Below are positions 32,029 through 42,764 of a stretch of DNA of 53,918 nt, piece by piece (position 1 is the stretch's first letter; the number at the start of each line of letters is the position of its first letter). This stretch comes from Ettlia oleoabundans (Eukaryota; Chlorophyta; Chlorophyceae; Chlamydomonadales), in the NCBI GenBank assembly GCA_019693395.1, contig JAAMXP010000784.1:1-53918 (forward strand), read 5' to 3'. The notes beneath the pieces were generated by a model. It saw only the letters and a list, made by a program, of their open reading frames with translations. It had not been told where the DNA came from and ran no database searches. The translations under genes and the position numbers were made by a program.

Positions 32029-32511
32029 GTGCCCACATGATGCATGGCTAGGCGCTGCGCCCACTGGGCGGCTTGTATGCTTATTGCTGTCACCTGCCGC
32101 TCCCTGTTTGTCCTGCTCTGCTGCTTCGCTATCTGTACCATAGGGCCAGATTCTGTTTTGTACTTGATGCTGCGCTTGTTACATTTTATATTTCGCGCCC
32201 ACCATCGTGGTAGTCTGTTATATGCGGGTACCAGCATATAGCAACATATGGAGGAGCATCAATAATTCCACACGCTCGACAACAATTGAATCAGCTCAGC
32301 GACAGTGGCACTGGCTGCACAGGCACGCCGCCATGTTGGCACAACATAGATGAGAGGCGCGGCTGCAGCCAGAACAAACGGAACCCTCCCCATTAAGGAA
32401 GGGTACAGGGTACGCGAGTTGGCTGGCAACTGATCACAACCGCAGGTAAAGCATGGCAAATGAAACAGGTAAGCAATCAGACAGCAGGTCAAAGGTTAAG
32501 CCTTGTCTCCC
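32029..32511. other. Convergent 3-prime region, subtilisin / NAA20
   Basis: These 483 bp hold no recognised gene. A minus-strand TGTAA at 32179-32183 could end the NAA20 transcript, 330 nt past its stop. No clear plus-strand TGTAA follows the subtilisin gene. Confidence 0.4.
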
Positions 32512-33794
32512 TTAGTCAAACTCCAGGTCCTCTGGCCGCACCGGCTTCTTCAGCGGTATGACTGATTGCTTGTGCACATCTCGTGGCATCGCTTTCCGCA
32601 TGTCTGCACCGGAACGGGTCGGGAAGCCAGCAGGCCGACATGTCGTGCACCACACATCTTGCATAGCGTAAAGCAGCAGAACACCCAGTCAGGCAGCCCA
32701 GAATATTCGTGCAACAACTACAGCAAGCTTGTAACGCTGCCCGCTGTTTCTGCTCCTCCTGTTTGACCGACACCCGCTGATGCAAGCTACAGCGTTCACC
32801 GTATGCATCTTCATCGTTGCTGTAGTAACCCAGCACCCGGCGGTACACGGTGTAACCAAACTGCATGGGGCAATGAGGGGCAGTGGAAAGTGGGCAGCAG
32901 GGCAGTGTGGCAGTGGACTGGTGACCTAGTCACCAGCCTGTGACCCCCCTGTGCCCTCCCTCGCCACTGCACCTGAATCAAGCCATGCCACCTCCCAAAA
33001 TTGCATCTGCCCACCATTACAGCCATGCACTTGACTCCCGGCGGGCTCAATTCAATCGATTCCGACTGATCAATTCCACCCTGTCGCACACGCCCCTTCT
33101 TTCCAAGGTAAACCCAATGCATGAGCCCTCGCACCTTCGTGTACATGTTTATTGCTACTGCGTTAGACACACGGACGAACAAATCCACGAAATATCCAGC
33201 GTGCATCGTGTGTGTCACATCTTCCAGCAGCCCCATCAGCTTTTCAGCCAGGCGTAGGCGGCGGTAGGCAGGTGCAACCGTCACCGCAGTGACATGACCA
33301 TGCCACTGCTCGCCCACACCCTCCACTTTGCCAAAAACTACGTTATAAGTAAAAAAACAGGCGAGAGCAGGATCAAATAAGTATTAAGGTTGATATAGGG
33401 TTGACGGGGCGGCAAGGAATGCCTGCAGAACCTCTAGAGGGACAAGAAGTCAGCCACAGGATCAATGGATGAGACACCAGCGGCAGCGCCCAACGTGTGG
33501 CACATGCTTACTGTAACCCATGGCCTGCTTGGCGGGGCCCTCCGCCATCTGGCAGTACTCAGGCCACTTGGCAAGGTAGTCAAGGTAGAAGTTTAGGTGG
33601 TACTGCAGGTAGGAGCGGGATGAGGTGGGAGGACGGGAAGGTGGGCAGCTGCAGCAAGGCACGCAGTAAGCAGTGTGGCTGGCGATGTAACCAGCCTGCC
33701 ACCCGTAACACCTCACCGTCTCTGTAAAGTAGTCCAAGTTCACATTGTTGAACTGCAGCAGGTCGTGGGCTGTGAACCGGCGTAGGCTGGTCAT
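32512..33794 (-). CDS. NAA20: NatB N-terminal acetyltransferase catalytic subunit
   Basis: Exons are 33717-33794, 33512-33602, 33135-33337, 32800-32860 and 32512-32603, giving 174 residues, the normal size for this subunit. The protein is a GNAT-fold enzyme that acetylates the N-terminus of nascent proteins starting Met-Asp, Met-Glu or Met-Asn, acting at the ribosome with its auxiliary subunit. The family text is strong throughout: MTSLRRFTAHDLLQFNNVN, YHLNFYLDYLAKWPEYCQ, QWHGHVTAVTVAPAYRR with the acetyl-CoA loop after it, NMYTKFGYTVYRRVLGYY and a C-terminal end PVRPEDLEFD. The third exon begins after a TAG acceptor (AACGTAG), which is less common than CAG. It is divergent from the CDKC gene. 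Confidence 0.96.
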
Positions 33795-34317
33795 ATGCCA
33801 AAAAGCTGCCGGCTGGTACCTGCGCCGCCGAAGTGCGCTCAAGAGGCCGATGCCTTTTTTACCCTGGGCACTGCTGCTAAACAATGGTTCCGTGGCCGCT
33901 TGGAAACGTTGCTGCCTGCTGTTCCTGCCTGTGGAGTGCTGCCTGCAATGGCCCTGCTGCTCAAAGTCGGTTGGGTGGCCAGGAATAACTGGAAAGCTGA
34001 CGAGGGGAATGGTGGGCGGTTATTCAAAGCGAGATAGGTCGAGAAAGCTTGAGACGAGCGAGCTTGGAATCGCAGCATGCACAGCAGCCAAGTTTCTTCC
34101 GTTCTTTGTGCGCTTCGAGCTTTGGACTCGCGTAATATTTGTTGACATACGTCAATATTGTTTCCTCCCGTCAGCAGCGCGTCTCATAGCCTAGCAGCGG
34201 CTTTCACTCGCGCCAGAGCTGGCCAGCTCCCTGGCCTGGCCAGGGAAGCCTTCGGCGGCTGAGGTATTCGCAGCTGGTGCGCTTCAAGGGCAACGGCGGC
34301 GAGCAGGGCTGAGAGCA
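33795..34317. promoter_or_regulatory. Divergent upstream region, NAA20 / CDKC
   Basis: These 523 bp lie between the two start codons. No exon was recognised, nor a TATA box. The region presumably holds both promoters. Confidence 0.4.
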
Positions 34318-37300
34318 ATGTCGCACCCGCAGCCCCCTCGCTCTGGTGCCGGTCCCAAGCCCACCAAGCACACCCCTATCCCCACCGAGTGGCGCATCGA
34401 GCTTCCAGAGCAAGGCGCTAACTGGGATGCTGAGTTTGGCGGGTGCCGCAGCATAGAGGAGGGCTACAGGCGTGACAGGGTGCTTGGGCAGGGCACGTAT
34501 GGCGAGGTAGGTGTGGGTCGCACAAACTGGAAGAGTCTACGCGGGTTCAGTTGGCTGTGAGTATGTCCTTCGGCTTGCCATATCGTGTGCACGTGCAGTA
34601 GCGGTTCAGGCCAACTGCAATGCTCCACTGCCACCGCCTCCGCCACTGCCTCCTGTGCACTGCTTCCTGCAGGTGTACCTAGCATTTGATCGCGCAACAG
34701 GCGACAGAGTAGCGGCTAAGAAGATAAAAATGGACAATGAGAAGGAGGGCTTCCCCATTACCGCCATTCGCGAGGTGGGGCTGGGCTCTAAAGTCAGTGG
34801 GAGCAGCAAGGGTCCAACCTTGGGTGCCAGCTAGTATCAACCTCTCGTATAATTGCCTGCACCCCTCACCTCACCTGGCTGCAGATCAAGATCCTGTCGG
34901 CACTGGCAGGGGCGAAGGAGACGCTGCCAGATGGCATGCTGCTGCGCAACAACATCATTGGGCTGCGGGAGATTGTGCGCAGCAGCAGCCACAAGGCCAA
35001 CAATTTCAAGGTGGGTGTGGAGGTGCTACCATACTGCGCTCTTGGTTGAGCAGGGACTGCAATTTGGGGCCTTAAAACATCCAACCTCCACCGGGCTGCT
35101 GAAAGCCCCTCCAAGCCTTGTATTTTGTCGCACACCACTTTCTTGCTCGCTGTTAGACTCCCCCATCAATATTGCACCAGCCCTCTGCTGCACTGCCCTT
35201 TGCTGCTCATCCCTCCTGCAGCTTCCATGCTGCGGCCGGCTGTGCTAAGCCCTGCCATGTCCTGTTGTATGCAAGTGTGGCTCTAGCCACATTCCATAAC
35301 TCTCTGACCCATGCCCTTCTGTTGCCTTGGTGTGGCACAGGGCTCCATCTACATGATATTTGACTACATGGATCACGACATGACCGGCCTGCTGGAGCGC
35401 ACGCAGAGGGAGGGCAAACGCTTCACACCCGCGCAGGTGCATGGGCATCGCTGCCGCTTTGCGAGGAATGCCTGCAACGGTTTGCCCCTCCTGCCCTTCA
35501 CTGACCAACCCCCCAAACGCTGTCGCGACAGCTTCGCATAAATACGTAACGATTTGTGTACGTGCAGATCAAGTGTTACCTGAAGCAGCTGTTCTGCGGG
35601 CTGTGGCTGCTGGACCAGCGCAATATCCTGCACCGTGATCTGAAGAATGCGAACCTTCTGGTACGGCATTGCTGTGGGACATTATGCTGTGCCATGCTGC
35701 GCTGTGGCAGTGACAAATTTTGGCTGACTATACCAGCTTGCCCATCACCTGTCAAAAGCCTTGGCGGGCTGTGCCCCACCACCCTGCAAGCCTGCCACCT
35801 GCCACCTGCCTTCCTTCAGGTGAACAACAAGGGCGAGCTAAAGATAGCTGATTTTGGTCTGGCAAGGTATTATACCAAGCCTGAGAAGTCTGAGGAGAAG
35901 AAGGAGGGTGTGGAGCAACCACCGGACTCACGCATGACCAACCGTGTCATCACGCTGTGGTACAGGTGCGGCGGGTGCTGGTGATGGGCGGTGGGTTGAG
36001 GGGCGCGGGCAGTGGGTGGTGGGCAGCACTGCAGGTTTGAAGTTTGCTGTACTTATTAAATAGTGCTGACTCAGAATGCTGATGGTCTGTAACCCACCAC
36101 CCGCATGGAATCTAACTACTCATTTCGAGCTGTACCAACTGTTATTGGCACTTTTGTCAGCATGTTGAGCCCCTGCAACCCCTGCCATCAAAAAGTGCAG
36201 GCCCCCTGAGCTGTTCCTTGGTGCCGACCACTATGGCACCGAGATTGACACCTGGAGCGCCGGCTGCATCATGTTTGAGCTGCTCACCGGCAAGCCGCTC
36301 TTCCCGGGTGCGCATGTGCAGATGAGCGCGGGCGCTGCCCTGCCTTGAGCTCCCTTTGTTTGCTGCTGCGGTCATCCAAGCTGCACTCCATTGTCGGCAC
36401 AGGCTGAGCACTGTCATGTCTACCCTCCATTTGCCCGCCCATTCACCACCACCCACCACCATCACCATTGCGTCTCCCACTTTTGCCATCATCTGCCAGG
36501 TGCTGCATCCTCTGCTCTGTCGCTCATGTGCGATCAAACAGTCGTGCTTTGACTTGGCTCTGAATGCAGGCAAGGACGAGGCTGATCAGCTGGAGAAGAT
36601 CTTCAGCATCATGGGCCAGCCCAATGAGCACACCATGCCCGGCTGCACCTCATACCCCAACTACAACTCGGTGCTGGGCGGCGGCCTGGTCAACCGCTTC
36701 CCGCGTATGTCGCGCCTCAGGCAGGCAAGCGGGCACCAGCACATGCCGGAGTTGTTGCCTAAGAGCTTTTTTGGTGTGCGCCCCCTGATGAGTCACGCGG
36801 GCAGCAGCAACATGTGCCTGCCGGCCGCATTACCATCAAGTCATCCCGGTGCAAGCCACCAGGTACCCCATCCCGCCACCCAAGCTAGTTGTCAGCCGCT
36901 CAGCCTGCCCTCCCTGCACGTGACATTGTGTGTGCAGCACTGCGAGTCCCGTGGTGTGACCGACCCCCACGCCTTGGACCTGCTGGAGCAGCTGCTCAAG
37001 CTCAGCCCAGCAGCACGCATTAATGCCCAGGCTGCAGCCCTGGTGAGTAGCTGGCCATGGCGTGGTTGCTCTTCCCCCGGTTGGCCCCACCAAAACAACG
37101 TTACCACCACACCCGCCTGATACACACCACGTGCAATTCCGGCGCCTGACTTTCACACTGGGGGTGCATGTGCAGAACGCTGTTATGATTTTGCTGCGAC
37201 GCTGATGGACCATATGGTGTTCCATTGCTGTGCCCCTGCCTGCCTTGCAGCACAACTACTTCTTCAAGGATCCCATGCCCGCTAAGCCGCATGAAATGCC

Positions 37301-37910
37301 CACCTTTGAGTCCTCACACGAGATGGGCATGAAGCGTGTGCGGCAGGAGCAGCGCTATGGCGGCGGTGGCGGCCAGCGTGGCGGGCAGCACCACGGTGGG
37401 CAGCAACGTGGCGGGCAGCAGCAAGGCCAGCAGGGCTCGCACTACCACCAGCAGCAGCAGCAACAACAGGGTGCACCGCCGCCGGCACAGCGGCAGCGCA
37501 CCCAGGGGCAGTATACTGGGCCGCAACAGCAGCCGTACCGTGGCGGCATGGCCGGGCAGCAGCCATACCGTGGGGGCGGTGGGGGTGCGCCTGCTGCGGG
37601 CACCATGGGTGGCGGTGGCATGCGCATGCCTGGTGGCAGTGGCGCAGGAGCAGCACCTGCGGGCATTGTTCCTGGCAGGGTGGTGACTCAGGAGCAGCTG
37701 CAGCAGATGATGAGCACGGGGGTTGTGGCGCCGGTGGGTGTAGTGCCTCACGGTTTGCTGCAGCCGCAGCAGGGTGCTGGCGCCTACGGATATGGCGCAC
37801 AGTCAGGCCGCGCCGGCGGGGCCCCTGTTGGCAGCGCTCATGGTCCAGGGGGCATGCAGGCACCCCGCTTTGGTGGTGCCCCGCCCAGCTGGGAGCGGCA
37901 GAAGCGCTGA
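34318..37910 (+). CDS. CDKC: C-type cyclin-dependent kinase (CDK9-like), PITAIRE class
   Basis: Exons are 34318-34506, 34673-34774, 34885-35010, 35341-35436, 35568-35660, 35820-35965, 36201-36307, 36570-36724, 36938-37042 and 37251-37910, giving 592 residues. This kinase phosphorylates the RNA polymerase II C-terminal domain together with a cyclin T, for transcription elongation. Visible are the glycine loop (LGQGTYGEV), the lysine ([10 protein letters not shown]), the PITAIRE helix, the [10 protein letters not shown] catalytic loop, DFGLARYY, and the T-loop [15 protein letters not shown]. The T-loop carries an extra charged stretch between ARYY and MTNR ([16 protein letters not shown]). The last 210 residues are Gly/Gln-rich with poly-Gln and RGG-like repeats. 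The eighth intron uses a GC donor (CAG/GCAAGC); the phase and the family alignment (MSRLRQ joined to HCESRG) both require it. Confidence 0.95.
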
Positions 37911-37970
37911 CCTTGGCCGCCCGCCATGCGGGCCACACGCCTGGGGACAAGGAAGCCTGCAGGGCCTTCG

Positions 37971-37975
37971 TTACA
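37971..37975 (-). terminator. TGTAA poly(A) signal, HAD phosphatase gene
   Basis: TGTAA on the minus strand lies 183 nt past the stop of the HAD phosphatase gene. It is only 61 nt past the stop of the convergent CDKC gene, so the HAD transcript probably runs into the CDKC 3-prime UTR. Confidence 0.4.
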
Positions 37976-38058
37976 CCATATCCAATTGATAGTCAGATCT
38001 TGCTCGTTTCCAAAGCTTTAACTGGCGCTATGACACTTCCTGTTTGTTGCTTGCTTGC

Positions 38059-38063
38059 TGTAA
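38059..38063 (+). terminator. TGTAA poly(A) signal, CDKC
   Basis: TGTAA lies 149 nt past the CDKC stop on the plus strand, the first such word after the gene. Confidence 0.5.
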
Positions 38064-38157
38064 CAAATCGATGCCATCAACAATGCAAAGGAATACAGAG
38101 ATGCAAATCCAAGCACCTTGAGTGGGAGCAAAAGCCTCCTGTTCAAGGCACCACTGC

Positions 38158-39853
38158 CTACCTTATTGACTCATTCTGAGAAAGTATCCATTCCACCGCC
38201 GCCGCAAAATTGGCACATGTTGCACTGGGCTTCACACCCGAGCTGCTCTCATCCCCTGGTCGATACTTCCCTGTCTGCACTAGGATGCCTTTGCAACCTA
38301 CCGCCTGCGCACCCCCCACATCATCCCGCACATCATCGCCTGCAATTGCAATGTACGCTGCTGAGCGCCGGCTCATCCTCTGGACGAGTCGTGAAGCAAA
38401 CGAATAGCAGCCGCCGATCATTGAGGCGAGATGCCTTCCAACCGCGCTCCAGGCACGCCAACTAGACATTCACAGGCGCTGTGTTGCCCCCCACCTATCA
38501 TCACAGCCTCAGCAGGAGAGCAGCCCAGGTCGCTGAGAGCCAGCTGGTAGAAGGAGGCTTCCGGTTTCCCAACCACCTGCAGAGTGTGCATGTGTTGCAT
38601 GGTGAGGTGTGGTGAATGGAGCTGACGGAAGCAGGGTTGGGTTTGAGAGACATGCATAGGTTGGTTACAAGCCAACACACTGGCGGCACGAACGCATCGC
38701 AGACGGGCATCTAAGGGGCAAAGGCTTGTTTACGTCAGCTAGCCAGCCCCTCCTTTCAGCCAGTATGGAGCCGCACTTGCCTTTGCTGTCTTGCCGCTAG
38801 CATGCTCCAGGGCCAGGACAAAGGGGCCGGGCCCTAGGGACAGTCCGTCGGCTTCCCTGAACACCCTCCCCTTGTGTATGGCTATGACCTCCGTGTCTGC
38901 AGGCAGGCATAGGAGGGATGCTGAGCAATACACTTCGATGTGCATACGGGGGCTTGGCAAGATTTACAGGTGTGGCTGCATTCCAGAAGAGCTAGAGTGT
39001 TCTGACTTGTTCCACGCTGCATGAGGGTTCCAGCGCCATCGCCGGCAGCATGCTCCTGTGCTCACCGGGTTCCAGCAAGATGCGAAATGCCTTGTTCATA
39101 TTCTCATATGAAAACGCCTCTTTCGCCAGTCCCACCACCACTGCAGCAGCAATAGGCTAGCTGGAAGTTTGTAGAGCAATAACTCGCAGCTATCATAGGC
39201 GCGGTTCTGCACTGCTAATGGCTGCTAGCATGCTGACTGACCGCAGTTTGGGTTGTCTGTGGCAACACCAGCAAAGTCGGGCAATGCATGGGGGTGCATG
39301 AGCAGGTAGGGGCGCAACTTCCGCTCCTCCAGCAGCCTGCGGGTGGCTGTAAGCGACGAAAAGACCTGCGGGCCCAGCCACAGGTCGGCGGCAAGTGAAG
39401 TGCAGCGCCGATGCAAAGTCACAATCCTGCAGTGGTGGTCATGCAACGCTGAACCAACTCGGTCAGCAAGAATACCTTTTTGCAACAACATATGACCGGG
39501 AACAGCTGAACTGCAGCAACAGGTGTCATGCAGACATCTTGCCCAGCGCTGTGCACGTGCCTCTTCCTGCCGGATAGCGAAGCCCAGACGCTGAACCAGG
39601 TCTAGCAGATCGGCTATTGTCTGCTTCGTCGTATTCGTCAGGAAACGACACTTGACTCCTGCATAAAGCTCATCATGCATGCCTTTATGTGCCACCATGC
39701 GAACGACTTGCCGAGCCTTGGGCGCACACCTGTGCTCCGTAGCCGCTCCAGCGCTATCTGAGCGCTGGGGGTGGCGGAATCCCCGATGTGCAGCGTGCCG
39801 TTCAAGTCAATCAAAGCGGCTTTGATTCTCCGGCTTGCGCCATTTGCAGCCAT
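38158..39853 (-). CDS. HAD-superfamily phosphatase, HDHD2/LHPP type
   Basis: Exons are 39730-39853, 39561-39658, 39242-39365, 39066-39140, 38781-38896, 38495-38576 and 38158-38339, giving 266 residues, the usual length. The protein is a C2-capped HAD hydrolase. Motif I is LIDLNGTLH with the nucleophile Asp; Asn stands where many HADs have the second Asp, and small or polar residues are known at this site in HDHD2 relatives. Motif II is CRFLTNTTK, and the last motifs are [10 protein letters not shown] and [14 protein letters not shown]. The substrate is not known from sequence. Introns 2 (GAG/GCACGT) and 5 (AAG/GCAAGT) have GC donors. The frame stays open upstream to an ATG at 39994, so a 47-residue longer N-terminus, possibly a targeting peptide, is possible. 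Confidence 0.93.
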
Positions 39854-40359
39854 TTGGGGGCCTATGCTGCTTGAGAGAGGGGTTGGAGCCCTACTGAAAG
39901 AAGGGTTTGAATGGTCGTGCGGCAAACCCAAATGGAGTAGCTTTGAGTACTGGGAAGCATAGCAATCGGCGGTTGACAGCCTCAATCGATGCAACTATGC
40001 ACCGCATGCTGGCATCATGCTGTGTGGCCTGCTGCGCTCACCCCTGGTTGTTTGTTGCACGCCAAGTGCTGGCCAGTGGACTTTTTGAAATGTTATGGTG
40101 GTTACGGTGGTTCTGGCGAGTGTCTGAGCCTCCCTTTCACTTCGCGGGGCAACCCAAGTGCTCGGAACAAGAGGGAGCCATGCTGCAGGCAGCACCTGCC
40201 GGAGAACTGTTGCTTGATACATTTGCAAAGCCTTACCGAGCAGCGCATACATAAGGTCAAAACCAACACACCTAGGCAACGATGCTGGGTAGCACCGCCC
40301 ATCCGCCCGCCATCCAGTTGGGGCCAACCCCATTTGCACACTGGTGTTTCCATTTGCAG
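39854..40359. other. Upstream of HAD gene; possible 5-prime part of an unknown gene
   Basis: This is the divergent region right of the HAD phosphatase gene. A plus-strand open frame ending at a possible donor (AAG/GTCAAA after 40255) would join in phase 0 to the exon at 40360, but its start and extent are unclear and its coding quality is poor. Confidence 0.3.
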
Positions 40360-40798
40360 GTGGTGTGCACCTACGATGATGTGCAGCATGAGGTGCACTT
40401 GCCTTCGGCGGAAGGAGCCATGGTAGTGAGCGACATGTTCAGCAGTGAGTGACAGCAGCAGCACCTCCAACTCTGTGATCCTTGTCGCCGACGTGTAGCA
40501 CCCTGCCCCTCTATGTCGAATTGCATGGGGTTTATCCCTCTCATCATTGTTGGGCTTCTCAACGCAGTCAAAGAGGCAATGTCTACAGTCCAGAAATCGC
40601 AGCCCATTGTTCTGCATATGCTAAGTCGACGAGCCCGCAAAGCCAGGTGGGCATAATGGTCTGCCAGTTTGCGACTTTGTGTTGCTGGGGCTGTAATGTA
40701 TCTAGTCATGCCAATCATGCTGCGCTCATTGGCACCAACCCTCTTACATACACTCCAGTATCTTGCCGATCAATGCAGGCGGAAGTAATATTAAAGCA
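40360..40798 (+). CDS. C-terminal exons of an unrecognised small gene
   Basis: Three exons form a consistent chain: 40360-40444, 40568-40646 and 40789-40798. The introns are GT-AG and the phases match (1, then 2). The product end reads VVCTYDDVQHEVHLP, then GAMVVSDMFS, then KEAMSTVQKSQPIVLHMLS, and finishes with the basic tail RRARKARRK before TAA. I do not recognise the family. The first exon could not be fixed; a phase-0 donor at 40255 is one option. An alternative is that 40360-40444 belongs to the ankyrin gene: skipping the middle exon would join it in frame to the ankyrin sequence after 40788. Confidence 0.35.
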
Positions 40799-41830
40799 GC
40801 TGCGCTAGCGCTTCTGCATGCGGCTGCTTTGCTAGGCTTCGTTGAGACGATTCAGCTTGTCCTGTGGCTGGCACCTGGCGTAGCTGCCTCAACAGCTGAA
40901 TGCGGTCGCACTCCCTCCACAAGGCGTGCTATGCTGGTCATACAGCAATTGTGGAGAAGGTCCTGGAAGCCGCACAGGGAGGCGCACTTGCAGTAGACAA
41001 GTGGCAGCGGACGCCGCTTCACAGGGCTGCTGCTGGGGGGCATGCAGCAATCGCACAGGTGCTGCTATCGGCAGTCCCGGCATGGCGTTGGCGCAAGATG
41101 CCGATGGTGTGGTGCCGCTGGTTGAGGCGGTGCAGCGTGGCGATGCCGAGGCAGTCAAGAGGTTGCTGGCAGTAGCGCCCGAGGCGCTGTCGGTGGCGAG
41201 CATGGGACGGCTTTGCGTTTGGCGGCTAGGTCAGGAGATGTCGCCATGGTGCAGCTGCTGTTGGCAAGAGGCAGCAATGAAGCGAGCAGCAAGCAGGATG
41301 TGCAAGGCATGACGGCCTTGCACTTGGCAGTCCGGCAGGGGCATACTGCGATAGTGCGGGTGTTGGCAGCAGCCGCACCCGGCGTTCTCACCATGCTGGA
41401 CAGGGAAGGGCACCTGGATTTGCACTTGGCGGCCCGCTACGGGTGCACTCAGGCGGTGCAAGCGCTGTTGTGCCTGGCACCTGATGCTGCATCCATGCCA
41501 GCATATGTGAATTGGACACCGCTGCATGAGGCTGCAGCTGGCGGCACTGAAGCGGCGGTGCGGCTGTTGCTGGCGGCAGCTCCACACACGGCAACAGCAA
41601 CGACTAGGCACGTCAGGAGGACGCCGCTGCAAATCGCGCTGCGGGGGCAGCAGTGGGCAGCAGCCAGGTGCCTCTTGCATGTGGAACCCCCATCCACCAA
41701 GTTTGCATCCATCATGGACATGCTACCGCCTCATATGCCCTGAGGAGTTGATTGCGGACCTCATCATGCGGCACATCCTGCTGGCTGAGGAGGAATGGGC
41801 GTGTGTTACAATTGATGAATTGGTTTCCTG
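40789..41830 (+). pseudogene. Ankyrin-repeat gene broken by several frameshifts
   Basis: At least six ankyrin-like repeats are readable without introns (LLHAAALLGFVETIQLVLWL, LHKACYAGHTAIVEKVL, TPLHRAAAGGHAAIAQVLL, TALHLAVRQGHTAIVRVL, TPLHEAAAGGTEAAVRLLL), but they lie in three different frames. One-base losses are needed near 40912-40916, 41075-41080 and 41208-41213. Each is the same direction, and together they return to the first frame. A fourth shift near 41720 leads from an early TGA (41741-41743) into a more family-typical end (CPEELIADLIMRH, LLAEEEWACV). No start codon in frame was found. The simplest reading is a decaying member of the large algal ankyrin families. Sequencing errors are possible, but all neighbouring genes are intact. 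Confidence 0.65.
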
Positions 41831-42032
41831 GTTACAGAATTATAGCATGTCTGGTATGTGCCAAGCTTCCTGTCCACCGATTACAAAGCTACAGCGGCAG
41901 GTGGGAGGGCAGCACAGCTGGCAGCACGCTCAGCACGCTGTTGGGCTAAACAAATTTGGTAAAGCGCAGCAGAGACGCACGAACACACATCAGCAGCCAT
42001 TGTTGACCGTGATCAGCTAAGCTCGCTGCAGA

Positions 42033-42764
42033 ATGAGCCAGGCAGCGACGGAGCCGACAGTTCTGTTGCGCGTGCACGTGCTGGAGGGCCCGCAGGCGGG
42101 CAAGCAGCTGGAGAAGAAGGGAACTTCCCTGCGCGTAGGGCGCACCACCAAATCGGCGCTCTACCTCAAGGACCCCTCCATCAGCGAGGCCCACGCCGAG
42201 GTGGCGTGGGAGCAAGCCGCCTGGCAGCTTCGTGACTTGGGCAGCACTAATGGGACAGCTCTGAACGGCAAGGCGCTGGAAGGGGCGCCGTCAGATTGGG
42301 TGGTGCTAAAGGACGGCGACCTGGTCAAGTTTGGCACCGACACGGTAGTGCGAATGGAGCTGGCGGCTGTGCCCAATGACAGCATCACAGTGGAGGAGTT
42401 TGTCCTCGCAGAATGCACACAGCTGGAGCAGCGCATCAGGTGCGTAGCAGGTTTGGCGGTGTCTGGGCAACAGGCTGACCCTGCGCGCACTACCAACACT
42501 GCTTGACTGCAGCTGCTGCCAGCTGTGGGGTTGTTGCATCAGCTAGCGTGATAGCATCCTGCATGCCCACACTTGCTATTAAAGGCCAAAATGTTGCGGC
42601 TTGCGTTGAGCATTGAGCAGGTTGCAGAAACTTCGCATTGACTGCTGCCCAAACGGCTGATAGTCCCACCGCCCTCCCACTGGCACAGGTCGCGGGCGGA
42701 GCAGTTGGCCAACCAGCTGCGGCAGGAGTGGCAGGAGCAGAAAAAGGCACTGCTGGTCAGCTGA
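42033..42764 (+). CDS. FHA-domain protein
   Basis: Exons are 42033-42439 and 42689-42764, giving 160 residues. The forkhead-associated domain covers about residues 8-110 and has all its hallmarks: SLRVGRTTKSALYL, SISEAHAEV, LRDLGSTNGTALNG and LKDGDLVKFG. FHA domains bind phosphothreonine peptides. A short helical C-terminus follows (QLANQLRQEWQEQKKALL). The 3-prime end is uncertain. The model stops at TGA 42762-42764, but a frame further on (LQLTQPERVDSVVAAVEQGY, ending 43041) looks partly coding and sits just before a TGTAA at 43056-43060. Joining it would need a weak donor inside exon 2. No other domain is seen, so the pathway is unknown. Confidence 0.8.
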
